Source: Bacteroidota bacterium (GTDB taxonomy: Bacteria; Bacteroidota; Ignavibacteria; Ignavibacteriales; Ignavibacteriaceae). From it: a stretch of DNA of 15,983 nt. Location: positions 1 through 15,983 of the forward strand of contig JAJYCM010000032.1 in NCBI GenBank assembly GCA_021778375.1, read 5' to 3'. The notes beneath the pieces were generated by a model. The model was not told the DNA's origin. It saw only the letters and a list, made by a program, of their open reading frames with translations, and ran no database searches. The first letter of the stretch is position 1; each line of letters opens with the position of its first letter. The translations under genes were made by a program, and so were the position numbers. This document shows positions 1 to 5,676 of this stretch, in pieces.

Positions 1-1
1 T

Positions 2-82
2 AAGAGTAAACCGGATGTGAAATACGATAATATCGTTGAATATAATTTCTTTTTTCAATATGTTATTATATATAAAAAATGA
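2..82 (+). CDS. Possible C-terminal tail of a gene cut by the left edge
   Basis: Frame 2 is open from the window edge to a TGA at 80-82, giving 26 codons ending in QYVIIYKK. The peptide mixes charged and aromatic residues and looks like a real protein C-terminus, while the other two forward frames meet stops at once. The stop lies 8 nt before the ATG of the SIMPL gene, so the two could be co-transcribed. Too little is visible to name a family, and an open stretch this short can occur by chance in AT-rich DNA. Confidence 0.35.
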   Translation, partial: KSKPDVKYDNIVEYNFFFQYVIIYKK

Positions 83-90
83 ATTGAAAA

Positions 91-822
91 ATGAACAATA
101 AAAATCAACTAATTTTACCTGCATCAATAATTAGTCTTGTCTTTTTGATTGGAATTATAATCATTGTATCTGCTTGGAAATCAAATTATAGTTCTAATCA
201 AACAATAACAGTTACCGGCTCGGCAAAGCAAGATATTACTTCAGACTTTGCAATTTTGAAAGGGATGTTGTTCGTTGAATCTCCAAATGCGGAAAGCGCC
301 TATAAAGAATTAGAAAGGGAGAAGCCAATACTTTTTAATTACCTGAGGTCGAAAGGATTTCCACAGGATAAAATAGAACTTTCCACAATTACGAATTTTC
401 CTGTTTATCAACTTTCCCCTACTGGACAACAGACTAACACAGTTATTGCTTATAACTACAGCCAGCGTGTTGCAATTCAATCTACCGATGTTTATAAAAT
501 TAAAGCAATTTCACTCGAGATAAGTTCTCTAATTGAAAAAGGCGTTAATTTTCGTGTGGATATGCCAGAATATCATTACTTAAAATTAGCCGACTTGAAA
601 ATTGAAATTCAAGCCGCAGCCGCTAAAGATGCAATGATAAGAGCGGAAAAAATTGCAGAGGCAACCGGAAGAAAGTTAGGCCCGATGAGAAGTGCTAAAA
701 TGGGCGTATTGCAAATTACACCAAGGTTTTCTAATCAAGTTTCAGATTATGGGATAAACGATCTCACGTCAATTGATAAGGAAATAACAGCAGTATTTAA
801 TGCTTCATTTGAAATTGAATAA
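91..822 (+). CDS. SIMPL domain (DUF541) protein, membrane-anchored
   Basis: A 243-residue protein with one N-terminal hydrophobic segment (about residues 8-28) and then a SIMPL/DUF541 domain filling the rest. The domain opens with the typical ITVTGSAKQDITSDFAILKG stretch and carries the alternating amphipathic strands and the AKDAMIRAEKIAEATGRKLG helix seen in the family. With an uncleaved anchor or signal peptide, the domain would sit in the periplasm. SIMPL proteins are widespread envelope proteins whose biochemical role is poorly defined; some form oligomeric rings and some have been linked to oxidative stress. The start is an ATG with no clear Shine-Dalgarno sequence, which is common in this lineage. 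A terminator-like hairpin follows at 878-901. Confidence 0.85.
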   Translation: MNNKNQLILPASIISLVFLIGIIIIVSAWKSNYSSNQTITVTGSAKQDITSDFAILKGMLFVESPNAESAYKELEREKPILFNYLRSKGFPQDKIELSTITNFPVYQLSPTGQQTNTVIAYNYSQRVAIQSTDVYKIKAISLEISSLIEKGVNFRVDMPEYHYLKLADLKIEIQAAAAKDAMIRAEKIAEATGRKLGPMRSAKMGVLQITPRFSNQVSDYGINDLTSIDKEITAVFNASFEIE

Positions 823-877
823 CTCATATTAAGCTAAAGTACAAATATAAATATGAAGTAAATGTCGTCATTATTAT

Positions 878-908
878 CTATTTTTACGCGGTAAAAAATA
901 GATTTTTT
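878..908 (+). terminator. Terminator-like hairpin after the SIMPL gene
   Basis: CTATTTTTAC (878-887) pairs with GTAAAAAATAG (891-901) around a GCG loop, with one bulged base. Six T residues follow at 903-908. The stem is AT-rich and therefore weak, so read-through into the cytochrome gene at 934 is possible. Confidence 0.45.
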
Positions 909-933
909 GATGAAATAAATACCGGAAATAATT

Positions 934-1350
934 ATGACGAAACCTCAAATCTGGGTTGCTGCTTTTTTAGGACTCTTTTTAATTTTATTTATTCTTGAAA
1001 AAGTTACTGTACGATCTGACCTTCAAGTTAAATCATCGAATAATGTAGCTCCGCAAATGGGGCAATCTGCACAACCGACGACAGCAGAGGATTTAATCTC
1101 AAGCATTGGCTGTACCAGTTGCCACGGTGCAGATCTAATCGGCACTAAAATGGCTCCAAATTTACACGGCGTTAAGAAATATTGGTCACGAGATAATTTG
1201 ATTAATTATCTTCGCAATCCAAGTTCGTTTATGTCGTCAGAAAGATTTAAAAATTATAGGGCAAAATATCAGATCATGATGCCGTCGTTTAATAATATCG
1301 ATGTAAAAAACCTTGGTAAGATTGCCGATTATTTGCTTAAACTCGAGTAA
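934..1350 (+). CDS. Membrane-anchored monoheme cytochrome c
   Basis: A 138-residue protein with an N-terminal hydrophobic segment (residues about 7-21) that probably stays as a membrane anchor, because no clear cleavage site follows it. A class I cytochrome c domain covers about residues 52-138. The heme attachment motif CTSCH is at residues 60-64, preceded by the usual helix (EDLISSIG). The sixth ligand is probably Met115 or Met116 in the IMMPSF stretch. The domain closes with the typical C-terminal helix (NLGKIADYLLKL). It should shuttle electrons on the periplasmic face of the inner membrane. GGAA about 7 nt before the ATG is a weak ribosome site. It is only distantly related to the two cytochromes at 2601 and 3382, and its redox partner is unknown. 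Confidence 0.85.
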   Translation: MTKPQIWVAAFLGLFLILFILEKVTVRSDLQVKSSNNVAPQMGQSAQPTTAEDLISSIGCTSCHGADLIGTKMAPNLHGVKKYWSRDNLINYLRNPSSFMSSERFKNYRAKYQIMMPSFNNIDVKNLGKIADYLLKLE

Positions 1351-1406
1351 TAACTTTACAAGATAAATTGTTTAACCACTAAAGAATTGCTATTATTTAA
1401 AACAAA

Positions 1407-1432
1407 AACGCCCTGATATTTATCAGGGCGTT
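1407..1432. terminator. Terminator between converging cytochrome and aldolase genes
   Basis: AACGCCCTGAT (1407-1417) pairs perfectly over 11 bp with ATCAGGGCGTT (1422-1432) across a 4-nt loop. On the minus strand the stem is followed by TTTTTGTTTT, a good intrinsic terminator for the aldolase gene. The plus-strand tail (CTCATTATTA) is poorer, but the hairpin may also stop transcripts from the cytochrome gene. Confidence 0.85.
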
Positions 1433-1455
1433 CTCATTATTAATTAGTCTATTCG

Positions 1456-2505
1456 TTATGCGATGGTTATTTCTTTTTCAAGGTAAACATCTTGAATAAT
1501 ATTTAACAGCTTAACTCCGTCAGCCATTGGGCGCTGAAATGCTTTCCGTCCTGAAATTAATCCCATGCCGCCTGCTCTTTTATTTATTACAGCTGTTTTA
1601 GCAGCTTCGGCAAAATCATTTGCCCCTGAAGCGCCGCCGCTGTTTATAAGTCCTGCACGGCCCATATAATTATTAATTACCTGGTAACGTGTTAAGTCAA
1701 TAGGATGATCTGTTGAAAGGTCGGAGTAAACTTTCTTACTTGTTTTTCCAAACTTCAAAGCTTCAAAGCCGCCATTGCACTCCGGAAGTTTTTGTTTTAT
1801 TATATCGGCCTCGATAGTCACGCCGAGATGGTTTGCTTGCCCGGTTAAATCTGCCGCAACATGATAATCTTTTTCTTTTGTCTTGAAGGCTTCGTTTCGT
1901 AAATAGCACCATAGGACAGTTGCCATTCCTAATTCATGTGCATGATGGAAGGCTTCGCTTACTTCTATAATTTGTCTGTCGCTTTCCGGCGAACCAAAGT
2001 AAATCGTAGCTCCGACTGCGGCGGCACCCATTTCGTAAGCCTGTTCAACACCAGCAAACATAATTTGGTCATATTTGTCGGGATAAGTCAAGAGTTCGTT
2101 GTGGTTAATTTTTACAAGGAAAGGAATTTTGTGTGCGTATTTTCTTGAGCACATTCCAAGCACACCAAGAGTGGATGCAACAGCATTGCATCCACCTTCG
2201 ATTGCTAGCTTTACTATATTTTCCGGATCGAAGTACTGAGGATTAGGAGCAAACGAAGCTCCCGCTGAATGTTCGATCCCTTGATCGACTGGAAGAATTG
2301 AGACATATCCTGTCCCGGATAATCTTCCGCTCATAAAAATCCATTGAAGGTTTTTTAAGACATTTATATTTCTATCTGACTGGGCAAAAATTCTGTCTAC
2401 AAAATCACTGCCTGGTAAATGAAGTTGTTCTTTTGGAAATTTAGCTTTATAACTTAAAAGTGATTCAGCTTCGTTTCCCAATAGCTCTTGAATTTTTTTT
2501 AACAT
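1456..2505 (-). CDS. fbaB: Class I fructose-bisphosphate aldolase, DhnA/FbaB type
   Basis: Cytoplasmic glycolytic and gluconeogenic enzyme that reversibly splits fructose 1,6-bisphosphate into dihydroxyacetone phosphate and glyceraldehyde 3-phosphate. The 349-residue protein is collinear with Escherichia coli FbaB (about 350 residues) from end to end. Shared stretches include ILPVDQGIEHSAGASF (70-85), VGATIYFGS (164-172), DLTGQANHL (219-227), YMGRAGLINSGGASG (280-294) and the C-terminal QDVYLEKEITIA. Lys237 in DIIKQK is the likely Schiff-base lysine of this aldolase family. GGAG five bases before the ATG supports the start. A Bacteroidota-like promoter lies at 2546-2577, and an 11-bp terminator follows the gene. 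No hairpin separates it from the cytochrome gene upstream, so some read-through from there is possible. Confidence 0.95.
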   Translation of the reverse strand: MLKKIQELLGNEAESLLSYKAKFPKEQLHLPGSDFVDRIFAQSDRNINVLKNLQWIFMSGRLSGTGYVSILPVDQGIEHSAGASFAPNPQYFDPENIVKLAIEGGCNAVASTLGVLGMCSRKYAHKIPFLVKINHNELLTYPDKYDQIMFAGVEQAYEMGAAAVGATIYFGSPESDRQIIEVSEAFHHAHELGMATVLWCYLRNEAFKTKEKDYHVAADLTGQANHLGVTIEADIIKQKLPECNGGFEALKFGKTSKKVYSDLSTDHPIDLTRYQVINNYMGRAGLINSGGASGANDFAEAAKTAVINKRAGGMGLISGRKAFQRPMADGVKLLNIIQDVYLEKEITIA

Positions 2506-2545
2506 TATTACTCCGTTTTTAATTATTGAACCCTATTGCTAAACG

Positions 2546-2577
2546 CAAAAATAAAGTTAAAAATGGATTGATTCAAT
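2546..2577 (-). promoter_or_regulatory. Bacteroidota-type promoter for the aldolase gene
   Basis: Read on the minus strand, ATTG (2577-2574) is followed after 20 nt by TATTTTTG (2553-2546). This fits the Bacteroidota housekeeping pattern of a -33 TTTG/TTG element and a -7 TAnnTTTG element. The predicted leader before the aldolase ATG is roughly 35 nt. The match is by eye. Confidence 0.5.
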
Positions 2578-2600
2578 CTTAAATCTAAATTCAAGTAAAA

Positions 2601-3098
2601 TTATTTTTCTACTGAGCGGAAATATTCCAACACGGCGCGCGCATCGTTTTGAGTTAATTGTTGGTCGGGCATTAATATCTTGTATTCATCAACTAATTTT
2701 TCAAGAAGTGGATCTTTTTTCTGCATATCAGTAGTGTTTAAAAGATAATTCATAATATAGGCGGGCGTATTATTCTTTGTGATATTTCTTAGCGGCGGTC
2801 CTATTTTCTTTTGATCGAGATCATGGCAGGCAATACATTTAGTGTTAAAAATATTCTTCCCTGCGATTACAAGTTTAGGATCTATTGCGCCCAGTGTTAT
2901 GTTTTTAATAGGTCCTATGCCATTGTCATCAGGATATTGATAAATCGGTTTTGGTATTGCTGCTGTTAGGGTTGAATTTGTTGCCTGAGTTGTAGATTGG
3001 ATTTGTTCTGGCGCCGGTTGGTGCACTTCATATTTCTTATCTGCACATGAAATGTTAATTAAAGCAATTCCAATAACTAACGTAAACATTCTCTTCAT
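2601..3098 (-). CDS. Monoheme cytochrome c, probable lipoprotein
   Basis: A 165-residue protein with a short signal segment ending in NISC (Cys18), which reads as a relaxed lipobox, so the protein is probably lipid-anchored in the periplasm. A linker rich in Q, T and P (about 25-70) separates the anchor from a class I cytochrome c domain. The heme motif CIACH is at residues 88-92, followed by IGPPLRNITK (99-108). The probable axial methionine is Met143 in ILMPDQ. The heme domain is clearly paralogous to the product of 3382-3825. GGAG five bases before the ATG supports the start. The preceding gene ends in a strong terminator at 3334-3356, so this is probably a separate transcription unit. Its redox partner is not known. 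Confidence 0.85.
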   Translation of the reverse strand: MKRMFTLVIGIALINISCADKKYEVHQPAPEQIQSTTQATNSTLTAAIPKPIYQYPDDNGIGPIKNITLGAIDPKLVIAGKNIFNTKCIACHDLDQKKIGPPLRNITKNNTPAYIMNYLLNTTDMQKKDPLLEKLVDEYKILMPDQQLTQNDARAVLEYFRSVEK

Positions 3099-3333
3099 TT
3101 ATACTCCATAAAATTGCTTTGCCGGATTTGAAAAAGCATTATTATTATTTTAGATTTCAACTAAGCATCAATCTGCTGGAACAGATAAAAATTTGAAAGC
3201 TGCATATTTCGAAAAAATAACTCGTCAATAATATATATTTCATTTTAGTGAGGCAAGAAATTGGCTGTGCTAAAAGTTACGATGTGAGATTACTCAATCA
3301 TCAATCTAATTGGGAAAAACTTTAAAAATAAAA

Positions 3334-3356
3334 AAGGCGACTTAAATAGTCGCCTT
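3334..3356 (-). terminator. Intrinsic terminator after the barrel-cytochrome pair
   Basis: AAGGCGACT (3334-3342) pairs over 9 bp with AGTCGCCTT (3348-3356) around a 5-nt loop. On the minus strand it is followed by a run of T residues (TTTTTTATTTTT), the classic intrinsic terminator shape. It ends the transcript carrying the cytochrome at 3382-3825. Confidence 0.85.
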
Positions 3357-3381
3357 AAAAAATTAAAGCGAGGAACTATTT

Positions 3382-3825
3382 TTACTTTTTAACGGATTCG
3401 AGATATTCAATTACAGATGCAACCTGATTTTTATTCAAACTCTGATCCGGCATAACTACACCGTTATATTCTTTTATCAACTTTTTTAGTCTTGGATCAG
3501 TCTTTTGCATTTCTGTTGTGTGCGTAAGATATTTTGTTAAGTATTCGTGAGATAAAGTTTTGGTAATATTTCTCAACGGAGGTCCAACTAATTTCCCGTC
3601 AAGCTTATGGCAAGCAAAACACTTACTATTAAAAATTGCTTTACCTTCGTTGGCAAGTTTCTTGTCGATTGGGGCAGCTTCTTTTTTTACTTCTGCTTTC
3701 TTTTCAGTTTTAACAGAATCTTTTTCTAATCCGAATGCTGATGCAGTTTGTACTTTTACAGTCATTCCCATGATTGTAAAAAGAGCAAATGCGAACACTA
3801 AGATTACACTAGATGTTGATTTCAT
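3382..3825 (-). CDS. Soluble periplasmic monoheme cytochrome c
   Basis: A 147-residue protein with an N-terminal hydrophobic signal segment (residues about 6-22; probable cleavage after TASA, residue 30), a lysine/glutamate-rich linker (about 34-56) and a class I cytochrome c domain. CFACH is at residues 69-73, VGPPLRNITK at 80-89, and the probable axial methionine is Met125 in VVMPDQ. It is a close paralogue of the 2601-3098 product but lacks the lipobox cysteine, so it is probably released into the periplasm. It begins 58 bp downstream of the barrel-heme gene with no terminator between them, and a strong one follows it. The two are probably one operon, making this the natural periplasmic electron partner of the outer-membrane protein (inference). 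AGGA upstream serves as ribosome site. Confidence 0.85.
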   Translation of the reverse strand: MKSTSSVILVFAFALFTIMGMTVKVQTASAFGLEKDSVKTEKKAEVKKEAAPIDKKLANEGKAIFNSKCFACHKLDGKLVGPPLRNITKTLSHEYLTKYLTHTTEMQKTDPRLKKLIKEYNGVVMPDQSLNKNQVASVIEYLESVKK

Positions 3826-3883
3826 TTTCTTTTCCTTTTTTTATTTATAAATAAACTATTCCTAATAAACAAATTCAATTCAA

Positions 3884-5212
3884 TTAGAATAACACCCACC
3901 CAACTACATATAGAGTATTATTGTCGGAAGCATTCCTTCCTGTACCGTCATAGTTTGTGCTGCTGCCGTTAAACTTATTATATGCTACATATTGAATAGC
4001 AAATTGAGTATTAAGCCATGGCAAATAAGTAACTTGAGCCGTTAATCCGGCGCTGTTCGGCGAGAAGCTGGTATTAGAAGCATAAATAATTGCATCATTG
4101 TCGCCGTTTGTATTAAAGTATCCAAGTGAAAAAGCAACGCCAACGGGTAAATTATAACTTGCATCAACCTTAAATGAGTTTAATTTTAAGGATGGACTGG
4201 CTGAACCCCCGGCAAGATAGGTTGCATCAAGATTTTGTTTCTCGGTAACGTAAGTCGTGTGTGCAATAATAGTCCCGTTGTCAAGAGTTTTTTCATACTG
4301 AGCATCGAATCCGATATCCATATATTTATCCGTGCTTGCATCGCTTATGCCTGTTGGATAAAACTGAGAAGCCAGTCCGTATGTTCCGATTTCTAAGTAA
4401 TCGCTATCCCATTGCTGCTGCAGTGCAACTCTCCAGTATGGTGCATAGCCTGCTAGCGTCATTGTCTTGTCGGCAGTGGTTTCTGGAATAGGACCTCCTT
4501 GTTTTGTAACATGATAAAGACTGAATTCACCGTATATTAAATTATCGTATAACGCATAGGCTCCAAGCCCGGAGACTTGTCCACCAAGTCCTCCAATTAT
4601 TGGGCTTGCACTCGGTGTTGGAGCAACTCCTGAACTAAAATATGGAAATCCCCATGCAGGAGTCGTATTCCAAACGTCTTGTACGGTTGGATTGTTATTT
4701 AAAGAAATACCGTACAATAAATCATTTGATAGTAAAGTTGTATGATCTGCAAATCTCATATCTGTGTTATCTAAACCAAATGTCCCTGATTGATCGTCAT
4801 AAGTAACCTGTATAAAAGAACCAAAATTTGGACTGATTGCTCCGGCAATAAAAAGACTAAACTGCTGCGGAAATTCAGTAACATCATTTTGGGTACCTGG
4901 CACTGTAGTGGCTATCTTGTTATAAGAGCCCTGAATCATTGCTGAAATAGGTAGAACATTTAATAATTGAAGATTGGTATTATCTTCTTTGTAAGTGGAT
5001 TTTATTGTCGCAATGCCGGTCATAGTATATCCATTTAACTTGAAAAGCCGACCGAAAGGAGTAAGTTCCGGATAAACATAATGGCAAGCACTGCATGCTA
5101 AATTTGTTTGACGGGCATAACTTGGAATTGAATAGCCAGTGTTGCTTAACGCAACAATTAAAATCCCCAGTAGCAGAGTAACAACTTTGTAGTTTATTAC
5201 TTTTAGTTTCAT
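3884..5212 (-). CDS. Outer-membrane barrel with N-terminal c-type heme, Cyc2-like
   Basis: A 442-residue protein. It has a signal peptide (about residues 1-28), then a very short heme segment with ARQTNLACSACH (33-44), so Cys40/Cys43 would bind heme and His44 would ligate it. PELTPFGRLFKLNGY (48-62) follows. The remaining ~380 residues alternate polar and hydrophobic positions, are rich in G, T, N and aromatic residues, and end in Phe, as outer-membrane beta barrels do. This layout matches the cytochrome-porin fusions whose best-known member is Cyc2 of iron-oxidising bacteria. Related proteins also occur in organisms not known to oxidise iron, so substrate and direction of electron flow are open. 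An in-frame ATG 21 codons upstream (5275) lacks a ribosome site; the start used here has AGGAGG at 5219-5224, six bases away. It is co-directional with the cytochrome gene 58 bp downstream. Confidence 0.75.
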   Translation of the reverse strand: MKLKVINYKVVTLLLGILIVALSNTGYSIPSYARQTNLACSACHYVYPELTPFGRLFKLNGYTMTGIATIKSTYKEDNTNLQLLNVLPISAMIQGSYNKIATTVPGTQNDVTEFPQQFSLFIAGAISPNFGSFIQVTYDDQSGTFGLDNTDMRFADHTTLLSNDLLYGISLNNNPTVQDVWNTTPAWGFPYFSSGVAPTPSASPIIGGLGGQVSGLGAYALYDNLIYGEFSLYHVTKQGGPIPETTADKTMTLAGYAPYWRVALQQQWDSDYLEIGTYGLASQFYPTGISDASTDKYMDIGFDAQYEKTLDNGTIIAHTTYVTEKQNLDATYLAGGSASPSLKLNSFKVDASYNLPVGVAFSLGYFNTNGDNDAIIYASNTSFSPNSAGLTAQVTYLPWLNTQFAIQYVAYNKFNGSSTNYDGTGRNASDNNTLYVVGWVLF

Positions 5213-5218
5213 ATAGAG

Positions 5219-5224
5219 CCTCCT
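5219..5224 (-). promoter_or_regulatory. Strong ribosome binding site that fixes the barrel gene start
   Basis: A full AGGAGG on the minus strand sits six bases before the ATG at 5212. It favours this start over the in-frame ATG at 5275, which would place 21 extra, non-signal-like residues ahead of a normal signal peptide. Confidence 0.8.
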
Positions 5225-5302
5225 GAAATTAATTAATGAATAAATTTTGCTTTTACTAACAAATATTAATTTCAATGTTAGTTAAAGTATAAATGAAAAA
5301 TA

Positions 5303-5318
5303 GTAACAATTATGTTAC
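5303..5318. promoter_or_regulatory. Palindrome GTAACA-ATTA-TGTTAC, candidate operator
   Basis: A perfect inverted repeat, GTAACA (5303-5308) and TGTTAC (5313-5318), is separated by four bases and lies about 91 bp upstream of the barrel-heme start. Size and symmetry fit a dimeric regulator of the CRP/FNR superfamily. From memory, GTAAC/GTTAC half-sites were proposed for HcpR, a nitrogen-oxide-responsive member, by comparative genomics; that match is unverified here. Confidence 0.45.
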
Positions 5319-5440
5319 CCTAATCACTGAAAATATTGATACTTAAAAAATATCCGCTTTTATGAAGAAATGCTTATCCTTCAATTAATTATTATTCCAA
5401 TTCTGTTTGCAGATTGAAAGAAAATATTGAAGAATAATAA

Positions 5441-5466
5441 TGTCAAATAATTGACAAAATTTGACA
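5441..5466. promoter_or_regulatory. TGTCAA-ATAA-TTGACA palindrome plus a third TTGACA
   Basis: TGTCAA (5441-5446) and TTGACA (5451-5456) form a perfect inverted repeat with a 4-base spacer, and another TTGACA follows at 5461-5466. The half-sites face the opposite way to an FNR/DNR box (TTGAC-N4-GTCAA). It could be an operator for another dimeric repressor, but it lies about 230 bp from the nearest downstream start. Confidence 0.3.
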
Positions 5467-5631
5467 CGGCTGCATTATTGCTAGTCGTTCACAGATATTC
5501 AAATTTTGTTCCAAATTTATGACAATTAAAACGTAATAATAATAAATTATATTTTCAAATTCTTCTTTATTTTGGGATTTATGCTCTTTATGTTGCCAAT
5601 TGTGAGAATTCAGAAAATCATTTAAAAACAA

Positions 5632-5656
5632 AAAAGCGGCTACAAGAGCCGCTTTT
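5632..5656 (-). terminator. Intrinsic terminator of the M13 peptidase gene
   Basis: AAAAGCGGCT (5632-5641) pairs over 10 bp with AGCCGCTTTT (5647-5656) around a 5-nt loop. On the minus strand a T-rich tail (TTTTTTGTTTTTAAA) follows. It lies about 20 bp past the peptidase stop codon. Confidence 0.85.
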
Positions 5657-5676
5657 ATAAAAACCATGGAAAATAA

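Larger units (their letters stand above)
5276..5631. other. Non-coding region upstream of the barrel-heme gene
   Basis: About 350 bp with no convincing gene, very AT-rich. It holds the 16-bp palindrome at 5303-5318 and the TGTCAA/TTGACA cluster at 5441-5466. The TAnnTTTG promoter element found at other genes was not found here in good form; the nearest is TAATATTTG (minus strand, 5268-5260), which has one extra base. Confidence 0.5.

Noticed and set aside
24..36. ACGATA-A-TATCGT palindrome near the left edge as an operator for the SIMPL gene.
   Set aside because: It lies inside the likely coding tail of the upstream gene and is short and AT-rich enough to be chance.
5443..5667. A 74-codon minus-strand reading frame between the barrel-heme gene and the M13 peptidase gene.
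   Set aside because: Its first codons are the peptidase terminator hairpin, it has no ribosome site, it crosses the palindrome cluster, and its composition is that of random AT-rich DNA.
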